This document shows positions 1 through 5,572 of a DNA stretch of 6,086 nt, in pieces (the first letter of the stretch is position 1; each line of letters opens with the position of its first letter). The stretch lies in the NCBI GenBank assembly GCA_903840825.1, contig CAIMHL010000675.1, forward strand, positions 1-6,086. Direction: 5' to 3'. The notes under the pieces are model-generated. The model searched no databases. It worked only from the letters and a program-made list of their open reading frames with translations, and had not been told where the DNA came from. Origin of the DNA: an uncultured beta proteobacterium. GTDB lineage: Bacteria; Pseudomonadota; Gammaproteobacteria; Burkholderiales; Burkholderiaceae_C. The translations under genes were made by a program, and so were the position numbers.

Positions 1-800
1 AGTTGTTTAGCGAGGTGGATGGCAACTTCCCCAACCACCACCCCGACCCCAGCAAGCCCGAGAACCTGCGCGACCTGATGGCTGCCTTGCAGGCTGGCGA
101 TGCCGAGTTGGGCTTGGCTTTTGACGGCGATGGCGACCGCCTGGGCATCGTCACAAAAGGGGGCAACAACATTTACCCCGACCGCCAGATGATGCTGTTT
201 GCCCAAGATGTGCTGAGCCGCGTGCCGGGCGGTACCATTTTGTTTGACGTGAAATGCTCACAGCGCCTGGCACCAGCCATTGAAGCCGCCGGCGGCAAAG
301 CACTGATGTTCAAAACCGGGCACTCGCTCATCAAGGCCAAGATGAAAGAGATTGACTCGCCGCTTGGGGGAGAGATGAGCGGCCACATTTTCTTCAAGGA
401 ACGCTGGTTTGGCTTTGACGATGGCACCTACGCGGGTTGTCGCTTGCTGGAGATTTTGAGCCGCTCGCCCGATGCCAATGCTGTGCTTGATGCTTTGCCC
501 ACCAGTTTTTCCACGCCGGAATTAAACGTGAAGTGCGCCGAGGGCGAGCCCCATGTGCTGGTGGCGCAGTTGGTGGCGCGCGCGCATTTTTCCGCCCCTG
601 CCACCGTCAACACCATCGACGGTCTGCGGGTGGATTGGCCCGATGGCTTTGGCCTGATCCGCGCCTCCAACACCACGCCTGTTCTGGTGTTGCGCTTTGA
701 AGGCCACACAGAGGACGCCCTGCACCGCATCGAGGGCGAGATGCTGGCTTTGCTGCGCAGTGTCAAGCCCGGTGCGCAAATTGATAGGGCGGCGCATTGA
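1..800 (+). CDS. Phosphomannomutase/phosphoglucomutase, C-terminal part (5' end outside window)
   Basis: This is an alpha-D-phosphohexomutase of the bifunctional PMM/PGM (AlgC) type, a cytoplasmic enzyme that interconverts hexose 6-phosphates and 1-phosphates through a phosphoserine and so supplies precursors for LPS and exopolysaccharide. The reading frame is open at the left edge, so the gene begins upstream; about 265 residues are visible, starting just before EVDGNFPNHHP. Domains 1 and most of 2, including the catalytic phosphoserine, are missing. Visible motifs, counted from the codon at base 3, are the metal-binding loop DGDGDR (41-46, bases 123-140), KTGHSLIK (104-111), the sugar-specificity loop GEMSGH (123-128) followed by FFKERWFGFDDG, and the domain 4 phosphate-binding loop RASNTT (220-225, bases 660-677). 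All match the Pseudomonas AlgC pattern from memory. The stop TGA overlaps the start of waaC, so the two are probably co-transcribed and translationally coupled. The motifs do not settle whether mannose or glucose phosphate is the main substrate, so no symbol is given. Confidence 0.95.
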   Translation, partial: LFSEVDGNFPNHHPDPSKPENLRDLMAALQAGDAELGLAFDGDGDRLGIVTKGGNNIYPDRQMMLFAQDVLSRVPGGTILFDVKCSQRLAPAIEAAGGKALMFKTGHSLIKAKMKEIDSPLGGEMSGHIFFKERWFGFDDGTYAGCRLLEILSRSPDANAVLDALPTSFSTPELNVKCAEGEPHVLVAQLVARAHFSAPATVNTIDGLRVDWPDGFGLIRASNTTPVLVLRFEGHTEDALHRIEGEMLALLRSVKPGAQIDRAAH

Positions 801-1789
801 AAATTCTGGTCGTCAAGCTTTCTTCCTTGGGCGATGTCGTTCAGACTTTGCCGGTGTTGCACGACTTGGCGACCCAGTTTCCAGGGGCGCAGATTGACTG
901 GGTGGTGGAAGAGGCCTTTGCAGATTTGCTCGGTCAAGTGCCGGGCCTGCGACGGGTGCTGCCCTGCGCCCAGCGGCGCTGGCGCAAAACGCCGTTTGCG
1001 GCCCAAACGCGTGCCGAGTGGCGCCAGTTTTGGGCCACGCTGCGCGGGGAAGCTTACGACGTGGTGATTGATTTTCAGGGCTTGATCAAATCAGCGCGGG
1101 TTGCGCGGGGTGCTCGCCTGACTGAGTCGGGCTTTAGCGTGACCTACGGCAACCGCAGTGAGCTGTGTGCGTATGAATGGCCGGTGCGCTGGATGCTGGA
1201 CCGCACCGTGCCGATGGACACCCGGCTGCACGCCGTAGCGCGCACCCGCCAGTTGGCCGCACGCGCACTCGGCTTTGACGATCCGGCCCTGCTGCGCCAA
1301 GCGCCCGTCTATCCTTTTGCCCACTTGCGCGCCCAGCAGCAGCCAGCCGTTTTTTTTGCCCACGGCACCACGCGCGAAGACAACGAGTGGCCCACGTCGC
1401 ACTGGCTGGCGCTGGGCCGCCGCTGTGTTGACGCTGGTTTTGAGGTCTGGGTTCCCCAGTCCAACGAGCGCGAACACGCCCTTGCGCAACAGCTCAAAGC
1501 GGGCCTGGGGGACGGCGTGCAGGTGTTGCCCCGCACAAGCCTGGCTGAGCTTCTGGGCGTGATGGCGACCTGTCACAGTGTGCTGGGGGTGGACTCGGGC
1601 TTGAGCCATTTGGCGGTGGCTCTGGATTTGCCTGTAGTGGAAATTTTTAGCCAAGCCCGTGCCTGGCGCGCCGGGCCGGTGGGCCAAGCCCACCAGTGCG
1701 CGGTGGGCGGTGACCATGTGCCTGAGGTGACCGAGGTGTGGGACGCCTGGCAGCGCTGTCGCTTGGTCGCACCAGCGGCCGTGCAATAA
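797..1789 (+). CDS. waaC: Lipopolysaccharide heptosyltransferase I
   Basis: A GT9-family glycosyltransferase of 330 residues that adds the first L-glycero-D-manno-heptose to Kdo2-lipid A on the cytoplasmic face of the inner membrane. The N-terminus MKILVVKLSSLGDVVQTLP is the typical WaaC start and includes the conserved Asp13 taken as catalytic base. IDFQGLIKSA (91-100) matches the family's acceptor/donor region, TTREDNEWP (191-199) matches the TTRDDKHWP stretch of the E. coli enzyme, and DSGLSHLAVALDLP (266-279) is the ADP-heptose-binding signature. The length is close to E. coli WaaC (about 320). The start is TTG at 797: family alignment puts Met-Lys-Ile exactly there, and no in-frame ATG fits. 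TTG overlaps the upstream TGA as TTGA, which suggests coupled translation; only a weak AGGG lies about 10 bases upstream. waaA follows after 10 bp. An 8-base T run at 1350-1357 encodes Val-Phe-Phe. Heptosyltransferase II (waaF) is a less likely alternative. Confidence 0.95.
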   Translation: MKILVVKLSSLGDVVQTLPVLHDLATQFPGAQIDWVVEEAFADLLGQVPGLRRVLPCAQRRWRKTPFAAQTRAEWRQFWATLRGEAYDVVIDFQGLIKSARVARGARLTESGFSVTYGNRSELCAYEWPVRWMLDRTVPMDTRLHAVARTRQLAARALGFDDPALLRQAPVYPFAHLRAQQQPAVFFAHGTTREDNEWPTSHWLALGRRCVDAGFEVWVPQSNEREHALAQQLKAGLGDGVQVLPRTSLAELLGVMATCHSVLGVDSGLSHLAVALDLPVVEIFSQARAWRAGPVGQAHQCAVGGDHVPEVTEVWDAWQRCRLVAPAAVQ

Positions 1790-1799
1790 TTTTTATCAC

Positions 1800-3149
1800 A
1801 TGATTCGCTACCCCTACAACTTGCTGATGCTGGCACTGGTGCCGCTGCTTAGACGGCGGCTGGCCAAGCGCGGGGTGATGGAGTCAGGGTATTTGGTAGC
1901 GGTTGAAGAGCGCTTTGGCCAATACCCCGAAGTAATCCAAGGCGGCTTTGTCTGGGTGCATGCCGTCTCTTTAGGCGAAACTCGGGCGGCGGCCGTGCTC
2001 AGTGCGCGCCTGCGGGCTCGGCTGCCCGGCATGCGTTTATTGCTCACGCACGGCACCGCAACGGGCCGGGCTGAGGGGAAAAAGCTGCTGCGCCCAGGCG
2101 ACGTTCAGGTCTGGCAGCCATGGGACACGATCGGTGTGGTTAAGCGGTTTTTGGCCCATTTCAAGCCCCGCATTGGTCTTTTGATTGAAACCGAAATCTG
2201 GCCCAATTTAACCGCAGAGTGCCAGCTGGCTGGAGTGCCTTTGGTGCTGGTGAACGCTCGCATGAGCGAAAAATCGTTGAAAGAGTCCCTGAATTTGTCG
2301 TGGCTGGCGCGTCCCGCGTTCAGTGCCTTGACGACCACTTGGGCGCAGACGAAGGCGGATGCGCAGCGACTCATCATGCTGGGCGCCCCTGTCGGGAGTG
2401 TTTTTGGCAACCTCAAATTTGACGCCCAACCCAACACCGAGCAGCTTGATCTTGGACGCCACTGGCGCTTGGCGCTGGGCCGCCCGGTGGTACTTTTGGC
2501 CAGTTCGAGGGATGGCGAAGAACTGGCCTTGTTGGAGATATTGTCATCATTTAGGTCTATAGACATTGATGGAAATTCTTTACCAGCTATAAATTCAGGA
2601 GCATCAAATACCCAGTGGCTTATCGTGCCCCGGCATCCTCAGCGCTTTACTGAGGTGGCGGCGCTGATCGAGCAGCACGGTTTCAGGGTCTCGCGGCGCA
2701 GCACTTGGGCGGAGGGTCCACCCTCAGCCGAGGAGGCCGGCGAGACTGAGGACGCCTCGGTGCCCACGATCTGGCTCGGAGACTCGTTGGGTGAGATGTC
2801 GCTTTATTACGGACTGGCCGACCTGGCTTTGCTGGGGGGGAGTTTTGAGCCTTTGGGGGGGCAAAACCTGATTGAAGCCGCCGCTTGCGCTTGCCCGGTG
2901 GTGATGGGGCCGCATACCTACAACTTCAGTGAAGCCGCTGAATTGGCCGAGGCCGCTGGTGCCGCAGGCCGGGTGGCCAATTTGACCGAGGCCGTGAACG
3001 TGGCATTGAAGCTGGCTGGCGATGCAGTCGCCCGAGAGGCGATGGTGAGCGCGGCCGCCGAGTTTTCAAACGCGCACCGGGGTGCGGTTGAAAAAACAGC
3101 GGCTGCTGTGCTGGCTTTACTTGGCGAGCAAGGCGTTGACGCCGCTTAG
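1800..3149 (+). CDS. waaA: 3-deoxy-D-manno-octulosonic acid (Kdo) transferase
   Basis: A GT30-family enzyme of 449 residues (E. coli WaaA is about 425) that transfers Kdo from CMP-Kdo to the lipid A precursor at the inner membrane. A hydrophobic N-terminal anchor (LLMLALVPLL, 8-17) precedes the first Rossmann domain. HAVSLGETRAA (54-64) holds Glu60, the expected catalytic base. LIETEIWPN (128-136), GNLKFD (203-208), IVPRHPQRF (275-283), LGDSLGEM (326-333) and GGSFEPLGGQNLIEAAA (346-362), then MGPHTYNF (369-376), are family hallmarks. The surplus length lies in two places: an AT-rich-encoded stretch around residues 249-272, and an acidic, low-complexity linker around 301-322 (EGPPSAEEAGETEDAS) before the LGDSLGEM motif. 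No good Shine-Dalgarno is visible; the 10-bp leader after the waaC stop is mostly T and A, so coupling to waaC is likely. The last 33 bp overlap the 3' end of the convergent tolC-family gene. Whether it adds one Kdo or two cannot be read from the sequence. Confidence 0.96.
   Translation: MIRYPYNLLMLALVPLLRRRLAKRGVMESGYLVAVEERFGQYPEVIQGGFVWVHAVSLGETRAAAVLSARLRARLPGMRLLLTHGTATGRAEGKKLLRPGDVQVWQPWDTIGVVKRFLAHFKPRIGLLIETEIWPNLTAECQLAGVPLVLVNARMSEKSLKESLNLSWLARPAFSALTTTWAQTKADAQRLIMLGAPVGSVFGNLKFDAQPNTEQLDLGRHWRLALGRPVVLLASSRDGEELALLEILSSFRSIDIDGNSLPAINSGASNTQWLIVPRHPQRFTEVAALIEQHGFRVSRRSTWAEGPPSAEEAGETEDASVPTIWLGDSLGEMSLYYGLADLALLGGSFEPLGGQNLIEAAACACPVVMGPHTYNFSEAAELAEAAGAAGRVANLTEAVNVALKLAGDAVAREAMVSAAAEFSNAHRGAVEKTAAAVLALLGEQGVDAA
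2541..2610 (+). repeat. AT-rich in-frame insert within waaA, possibly a decayed small interspersed repeat
   Basis: Counting bases gives 22 G or C out of 70 (about 31%) here, while the flanking waaA sequence is clearly GC-rich. The stretch contains the perfect 10-bp palindrome GTCTATAGAC (2555-2564) with weakly pairing flanks, and the hexamer AAATTC occurs twice (2573-2578 and 2591-2596). It encodes about residues 248-270, a Ser/Asn/Ile-rich segment between GEELALLEIL and WLIVPRHPQRF, where E. coli WaaA has only about half as many residues. The right half (AGCTATAAATTCAGGAGCA) resembles, from memory, the end of short repeats common in Comamonadaceae genomes. The composition and extra length are seen directly; the repeat origin is inferred. 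Confidence 0.45.
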
Positions 3150-4445
3150 GTCTTCGGCCTTCAAGGTGCCGTTGGCCTGGCGCAGTTTCAAGCTGCCCAA
3201 GAGCACGTCGTAGCGCGCTTTGGCCAACTTGGCTTTGGTGTCAAACAACTGGCTTTGGGAGTTGAGCACATCAATGTTGATGCGCACACCCACCTGGTAG
3301 CCCAGTTTGTTGGCGTCAAGCGCGCTTTGGCTAGAGGCTTCTGCGGCTTCCAAGGCTTTCACCTGACCTTGGCCGGACAGCACACCAAAGAACGCCGTGC
3401 GCGTGCCTTGGGCGACGGCACGTTTGGCACCTTCCAGGTCGTTGCGGGCCTTGTCTTCAAGAGCCAGCGTTTCCTTGATGCGGTTTTGCGTGGAGAAACC
3501 GGCAAATAGGGGCAGGTTGAAGGACAGGCCGATCGAGCTGGCGTTGACGCGCGAACTACCTGGTCCGCTGCTGCTGCCATCCAGGTTATTAATGGCGTTC
3601 ATGTTGGCCGTCAGGTCCAGCGTGGGTTTATGGCCAGCTTCTGCTTTTTTGGTTTCAAGTTGGGCCACATCAAGCGCGATTTGTGCCTGCTTGATGCTGG
3701 GGTGGCTGGTGCTTGATTGCTGAACCCACTGGTTCACATCGCTGGGCACCACGGTAGGCAAAGTCAGGGGCTGGGCCAATTGCTGGGGCTGGGCTTCGGT
3801 TTTGCCCACCAGTTGGTCCAAGGCAATTTTTTTGACGCGCAAATCGTTTTCAGCGGCAATTTCTTGGGCCACCACCAAATCGAAGCGGGCTTGCGCCTCT
3901 CTAGTGTCGGTGATGGTGGAGGTGCCCACTTCAAAGTTGCGCTTGGCCGAGGCCAGTTGCTCGGCCACGGCAGTTTTTTGCGCTTTGACAAACGCCAAGT
4001 TGTCTTGCGAGGCCAGCACATCAAAGTAGGCTTGGCTGACGCGCACGATCAGGTCCTGATCAGCGGCCAGGAGCTGGGCTTGCGCCAAATCAAATTGTTT
4101 GGTGCCTTGCTGATAGCTGGCCCTATTGGCCGGGCGGTAGAGCGGCTGCGAAGCGCTCAAGGTCGTGGTTTCAGTGCCGTAGCTGTAGTCCCGGTTTCCA
4201 GTGGCAGACGTGTAGTCTTGATTTGAGCGCGACTTCACGAAACCGAGGTTGGCCGTTGGCAATATCGCCGCGCGGGCCTGCTCAGCCTTGGCCACGGTGG
4301 CGTTGAACTGCGACTTGGCCGACTGGTAGCTGGCATCAAAGCCACGGGCTGACTCATAAAGGTCCACCAGACTTTGAGCCTGTGCGGGGAGCGCAAAGGT
4401 CGCGCTGATGGCCATAAACAGGGGCAGAAGACGGGGCATTTTCAT
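3117..4445 (-). CDS. tolC: TolC-family outer membrane channel protein
   Basis: An outer membrane factor of 442 residues, the trimeric beta-barrel plus periplasmic tunnel that serves RND efflux pumps and type I secretion. The chosen start is ATG at 4445 (MKMPRLLPLF). It gives a clean signal peptide with a hydrophobic core (about 6-20) and cleavage after Ala-Gln-Ala (21-23), and AAGG lies 6 bases upstream. A TTG at 4469 would add 8 residues ahead of the signal peptide and is less likely. The internal duplication of the family is visible: FEVGTSTITDTREAQARFD (171-189) and YQVGVRINIDVLNSQSQLFD (383-402), each ending a long coiled-coil helix rich in Ala, Gln and Lys. The extracellular-loop and strand region SSSGPGSSRV (291-300) leads into GLSFNLPLFAGF (306-317). 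It is shorter than E. coli TolC (493) because it lacks the long C-terminal tail, as is usual for this branch. It is last in the minus-strand block, and its 3' end overlaps waaA by 33 bp. Confidence 0.93.
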   Translation of the reverse strand: MKMPRLLPLFMAISATFALPAQAQSLVDLYESARGFDASYQSAKSQFNATVAKAEQARAAILPTANLGFVKSRSNQDYTSATGNRDYSYGTETTTLSASQPLYRPANRASYQQGTKQFDLAQAQLLAADQDLIVRVSQAYFDVLASQDNLAFVKAQKTAVAEQLASAKRNFEVGTSTITDTREAQARFDLVVAQEIAAENDLRVKKIALDQLVGKTEAQPQQLAQPLTLPTVVPSDVNQWVQQSSTSHPSIKQAQIALDVAQLETKKAEAGHKPTLDLTANMNAINNLDGSSSGPGSSRVNASSIGLSFNLPLFAGFSTQNRIKETLALEDKARNDLEGAKRAVAQGTRTAFFGVLSGQGQVKALEAAEASSQSALDANKLGYQVGVRINIDVLNSQSQLFDTKAKLAKARYDVLLGSLKLRQANGTLKAEDLSGVNALLAK

Positions 4446-4525
4446 GGTGAACCTTGGGGTTGAAAGCAAAACTTAGGGAGAGCCAAGACGGCTATGGATC
4501 AGAAAACCGGGGTGTCGACGCCGTT

Positions 4526-4867
4526 TTAGTAGCGGGGAATGCTGGGGTCCAATTCGGCCGACCAAGCGTTGATGCCGCCCGCAATATTGGCCACATGGGC
4601 AAAACCCCTTGACTTCAAGAATGAGGCCACCTGCATGCTGCGCACACCGTGGTGGCACAGACAAGCAATGGGCTGCTCTGGGTCAAGCTCGCTCAAGCGA
4701 GGCGGAATCACGCCCATGGGAATCGTGATGAGATCAAACCCGTCCGCCTTGATGCTGGCAACCGCCAACTCTGACGGTTCACGCACATCAATCACCACCG
4801 GGTTGCCGTGGCCACGCACGGATTCAAGCCATTGGGCCAGCTGAGAGGGACGAATTTGAGTAATCAT
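4526..4867 (-). CDS. Single-domain rhodanese-like sulfurtransferase
   Basis: A small protein of 113 residues consisting of one rhodanese domain. VVIDVREPSE (24-33) is the conserved early domain motif. CHHGVRS (71-77) is the active-site loop, with Cys71 as the predicted persulfide-forming cysteine, and FAHVANIAGGINAW (89-102) is the C-terminal rhodanese signature. No signal peptide is present, so it is predicted to be cytoplasmic. Such proteins pass sulfane sulfur from thiosulfate or another persulfide to an acceptor; the actual donor and acceptor cannot be read from the sequence. The loop is intact and of sulfurtransferase length, so a catalytically dead or Cdc25-type role is unlikely. The ATG at 4867 lies 5 bp after the stop of the PCMT-family gene, with no clear Shine-Dalgarno in the AT-rich leader, so coupled translation is likely. 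The tolC-family gene begins 80 bp downstream. Confidence 0.92.
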   Translation of the reverse strand: MITQIRPSQLAQWLESVRGHGNPVVIDVREPSELAVASIKADGFDLITIPMGVIPPRLSELDPEQPIACLCHHGVRSMQVASFLKSRGFAHVANIAGGINAWSAELDPSIPRY

Positions 4868-4872
4868 TTTTA

Positions 4873-5526
4873 TCAGAATTTAAAGTGCGAAGGCTCGGGA
4901 AAGTTGAGCAAACGAGGGACCACGGTGTCCCAGGGTTGGCTGCTGGTGAAGTCAGCCTCGCCGGTTCGAGTCACCAGGGTTTCGCGCATGATGGGCTCAT
5001 TGCCCACAATAGCAATCAAGCGGCCGCCGATCTTGAGATTTGACAACAGGTTTTGTGGCACTTCGGCCACCGAACCGCCGAGCACGATGACATCAAACGG
5101 GCCTTCTACCGGTGCGTCAACCGAGCCATCCAGGGTGCGGACTTCGGCGTTGTGGATACCGGCTTTTTGCAGATTGGTACGCGCCATTGCGGCCAACTCA
5201 GGGTTGATCTCAAGCGAAATCACGCGCTGGGCGCGGTGCGCTAGCAGGGCGGTCATGTAACCTGAGCCACTGCCAATCTCCAGCACTTTTTCGTGTTTTT
5301 GAACGGCGGCATCTTGCAGCATGCGCGCCTCGACGCGGGGTGCCAGCATCACTTGGCCGTGCCCGAGGGGGATTTCCATGTCAACAAAAGCCAGCGCCCT
5401 GTGCGCCAAAGGCACAAAATCTTCGCGTTTGACCACTGACAGCAGGTGCAAAACCTCGGTGTCGAGCACATCCCACGGGCGAATTTGCTGTTCGATCATG
5501 TTGAAGCGGGCTTGTTCTAAATTCAT
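4873..5526 (-). CDS. PCMT-family SAM-dependent methyltransferase (usually annotated protein-L-isoaspartate O-methyltransferase); isoaspartate-repair role doubtful
   Basis: A cytoplasmic protein of 217 residues with the PCMT fold and near the usual length (E. coli Pcm is 208). SAM-binding parts are intact: motif I VLEIGSGSGYMTALLA (81-96), the acidic post-I residue in SLEINPE (104-110), LDGS (132-135), motif II PFDVIVLGG (143-151) and motif III LLSNLKIGGRLIAIVG (160-175). The substrate-side motif differs: GQVMLAP (57-63) replaces the GQTISQP of true isoaspartyl methyltransferases, so the Thr/Ser that contact the isoaspartyl group are absent. The N-terminus (MNLEQARFNMIEQQIRPWDV) resembles the PCMT-like proteins encoded next to tolC in alphaproteobacteria, as I recall them, more than E. 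coli Pcm. The start ATG at 5526 has GGAG 8 bases upstream. The gene sits between an RND pump gene (42 bp gap) and the rhodanese gene (5 bp gap). Fold and SAM binding are well supported; the methyl acceptor is not known from the sequence, so the symbol pcm is withheld. Confidence 0.9.
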   Translation of the reverse strand: MNLEQARFNMIEQQIRPWDVLDTEVLHLLSVVKREDFVPLAHRALAFVDMEIPLGHGQVMLAPRVEARMLQDAAVQKHEKVLEIGSGSGYMTALLAHRAQRVISLEINPELAAMARTNLQKAGIHNAEVRTLDGSVDAPVEGPFDVIVLGGSVAEVPQNLLSNLKIGGRLIAIVGNEPIMRETLVTRTGEADFTSSQPWDTVVPRLLNFPEPSHFKF

Positions 5527-5560
5527 TTTTGGTACTCCAGGGGGTGTGTTAACCGAATAT

Positions 5561-5572
5561 GTAAAATTTTAC
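5561..5572. repeat. Perfect 12-bp palindrome at the RND/PCMT gene junction
   Basis: GTAAAATTTTAC is its own reverse complement. It includes the TAA stop of the RND gene (5569-5571) and most of it lies in the 42-bp gap before the PCMT-family start, about 35 bases upstream of that ATG. It is AT-rich within a GC-rich region and could be an operator half or chance. No convincing -35/-10 pair was found with it, so a regulatory role is speculative. Confidence 0.35.

Noticed and set aside
573..586. GCGCGCGC run in the phosphohexomutase gene as a repeat or Z-DNA element
   Set aside because: It is short, lies in coding sequence for Val-Ala-Arg-Ala-His, and is expected by chance in GC-rich DNA.
428..1786. 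Long open frames on the minus strand opposite the phosphohexomutase and waaC genes (192 and 231 residues)
   Set aside because: They lie antisense to well-supported genes, have no recognisable domain motifs, and long antisense frames are expected in GC-rich coding DNA.
3717..4226. A 169-residue open frame on the plus strand inside the tolC-family gene
   Set aside because: It is antisense to a gene with clear TolC motifs, and its sequence looks like an out-of-frame shadow (His/Gly/Leu-rich, no domain pattern).
4446..4469. Upstream TTG start at 4469 for the tolC-family gene, adding 8 residues
   Set aside because: The ATG at 4445 has AAGG 6 bases upstream and begins directly with a standard signal peptide; the longer form would put extra polar residues ahead of it.
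4500..4525. Possible terminator after the rhodanese gene (GC-rich inverted repeat around GTCGAC, then CCGGTTTTC)
   Set aside because: The repeat has no loop and has mismatches, and the T run is only four bases and separated from it; it does not form a believable intrinsic terminator.
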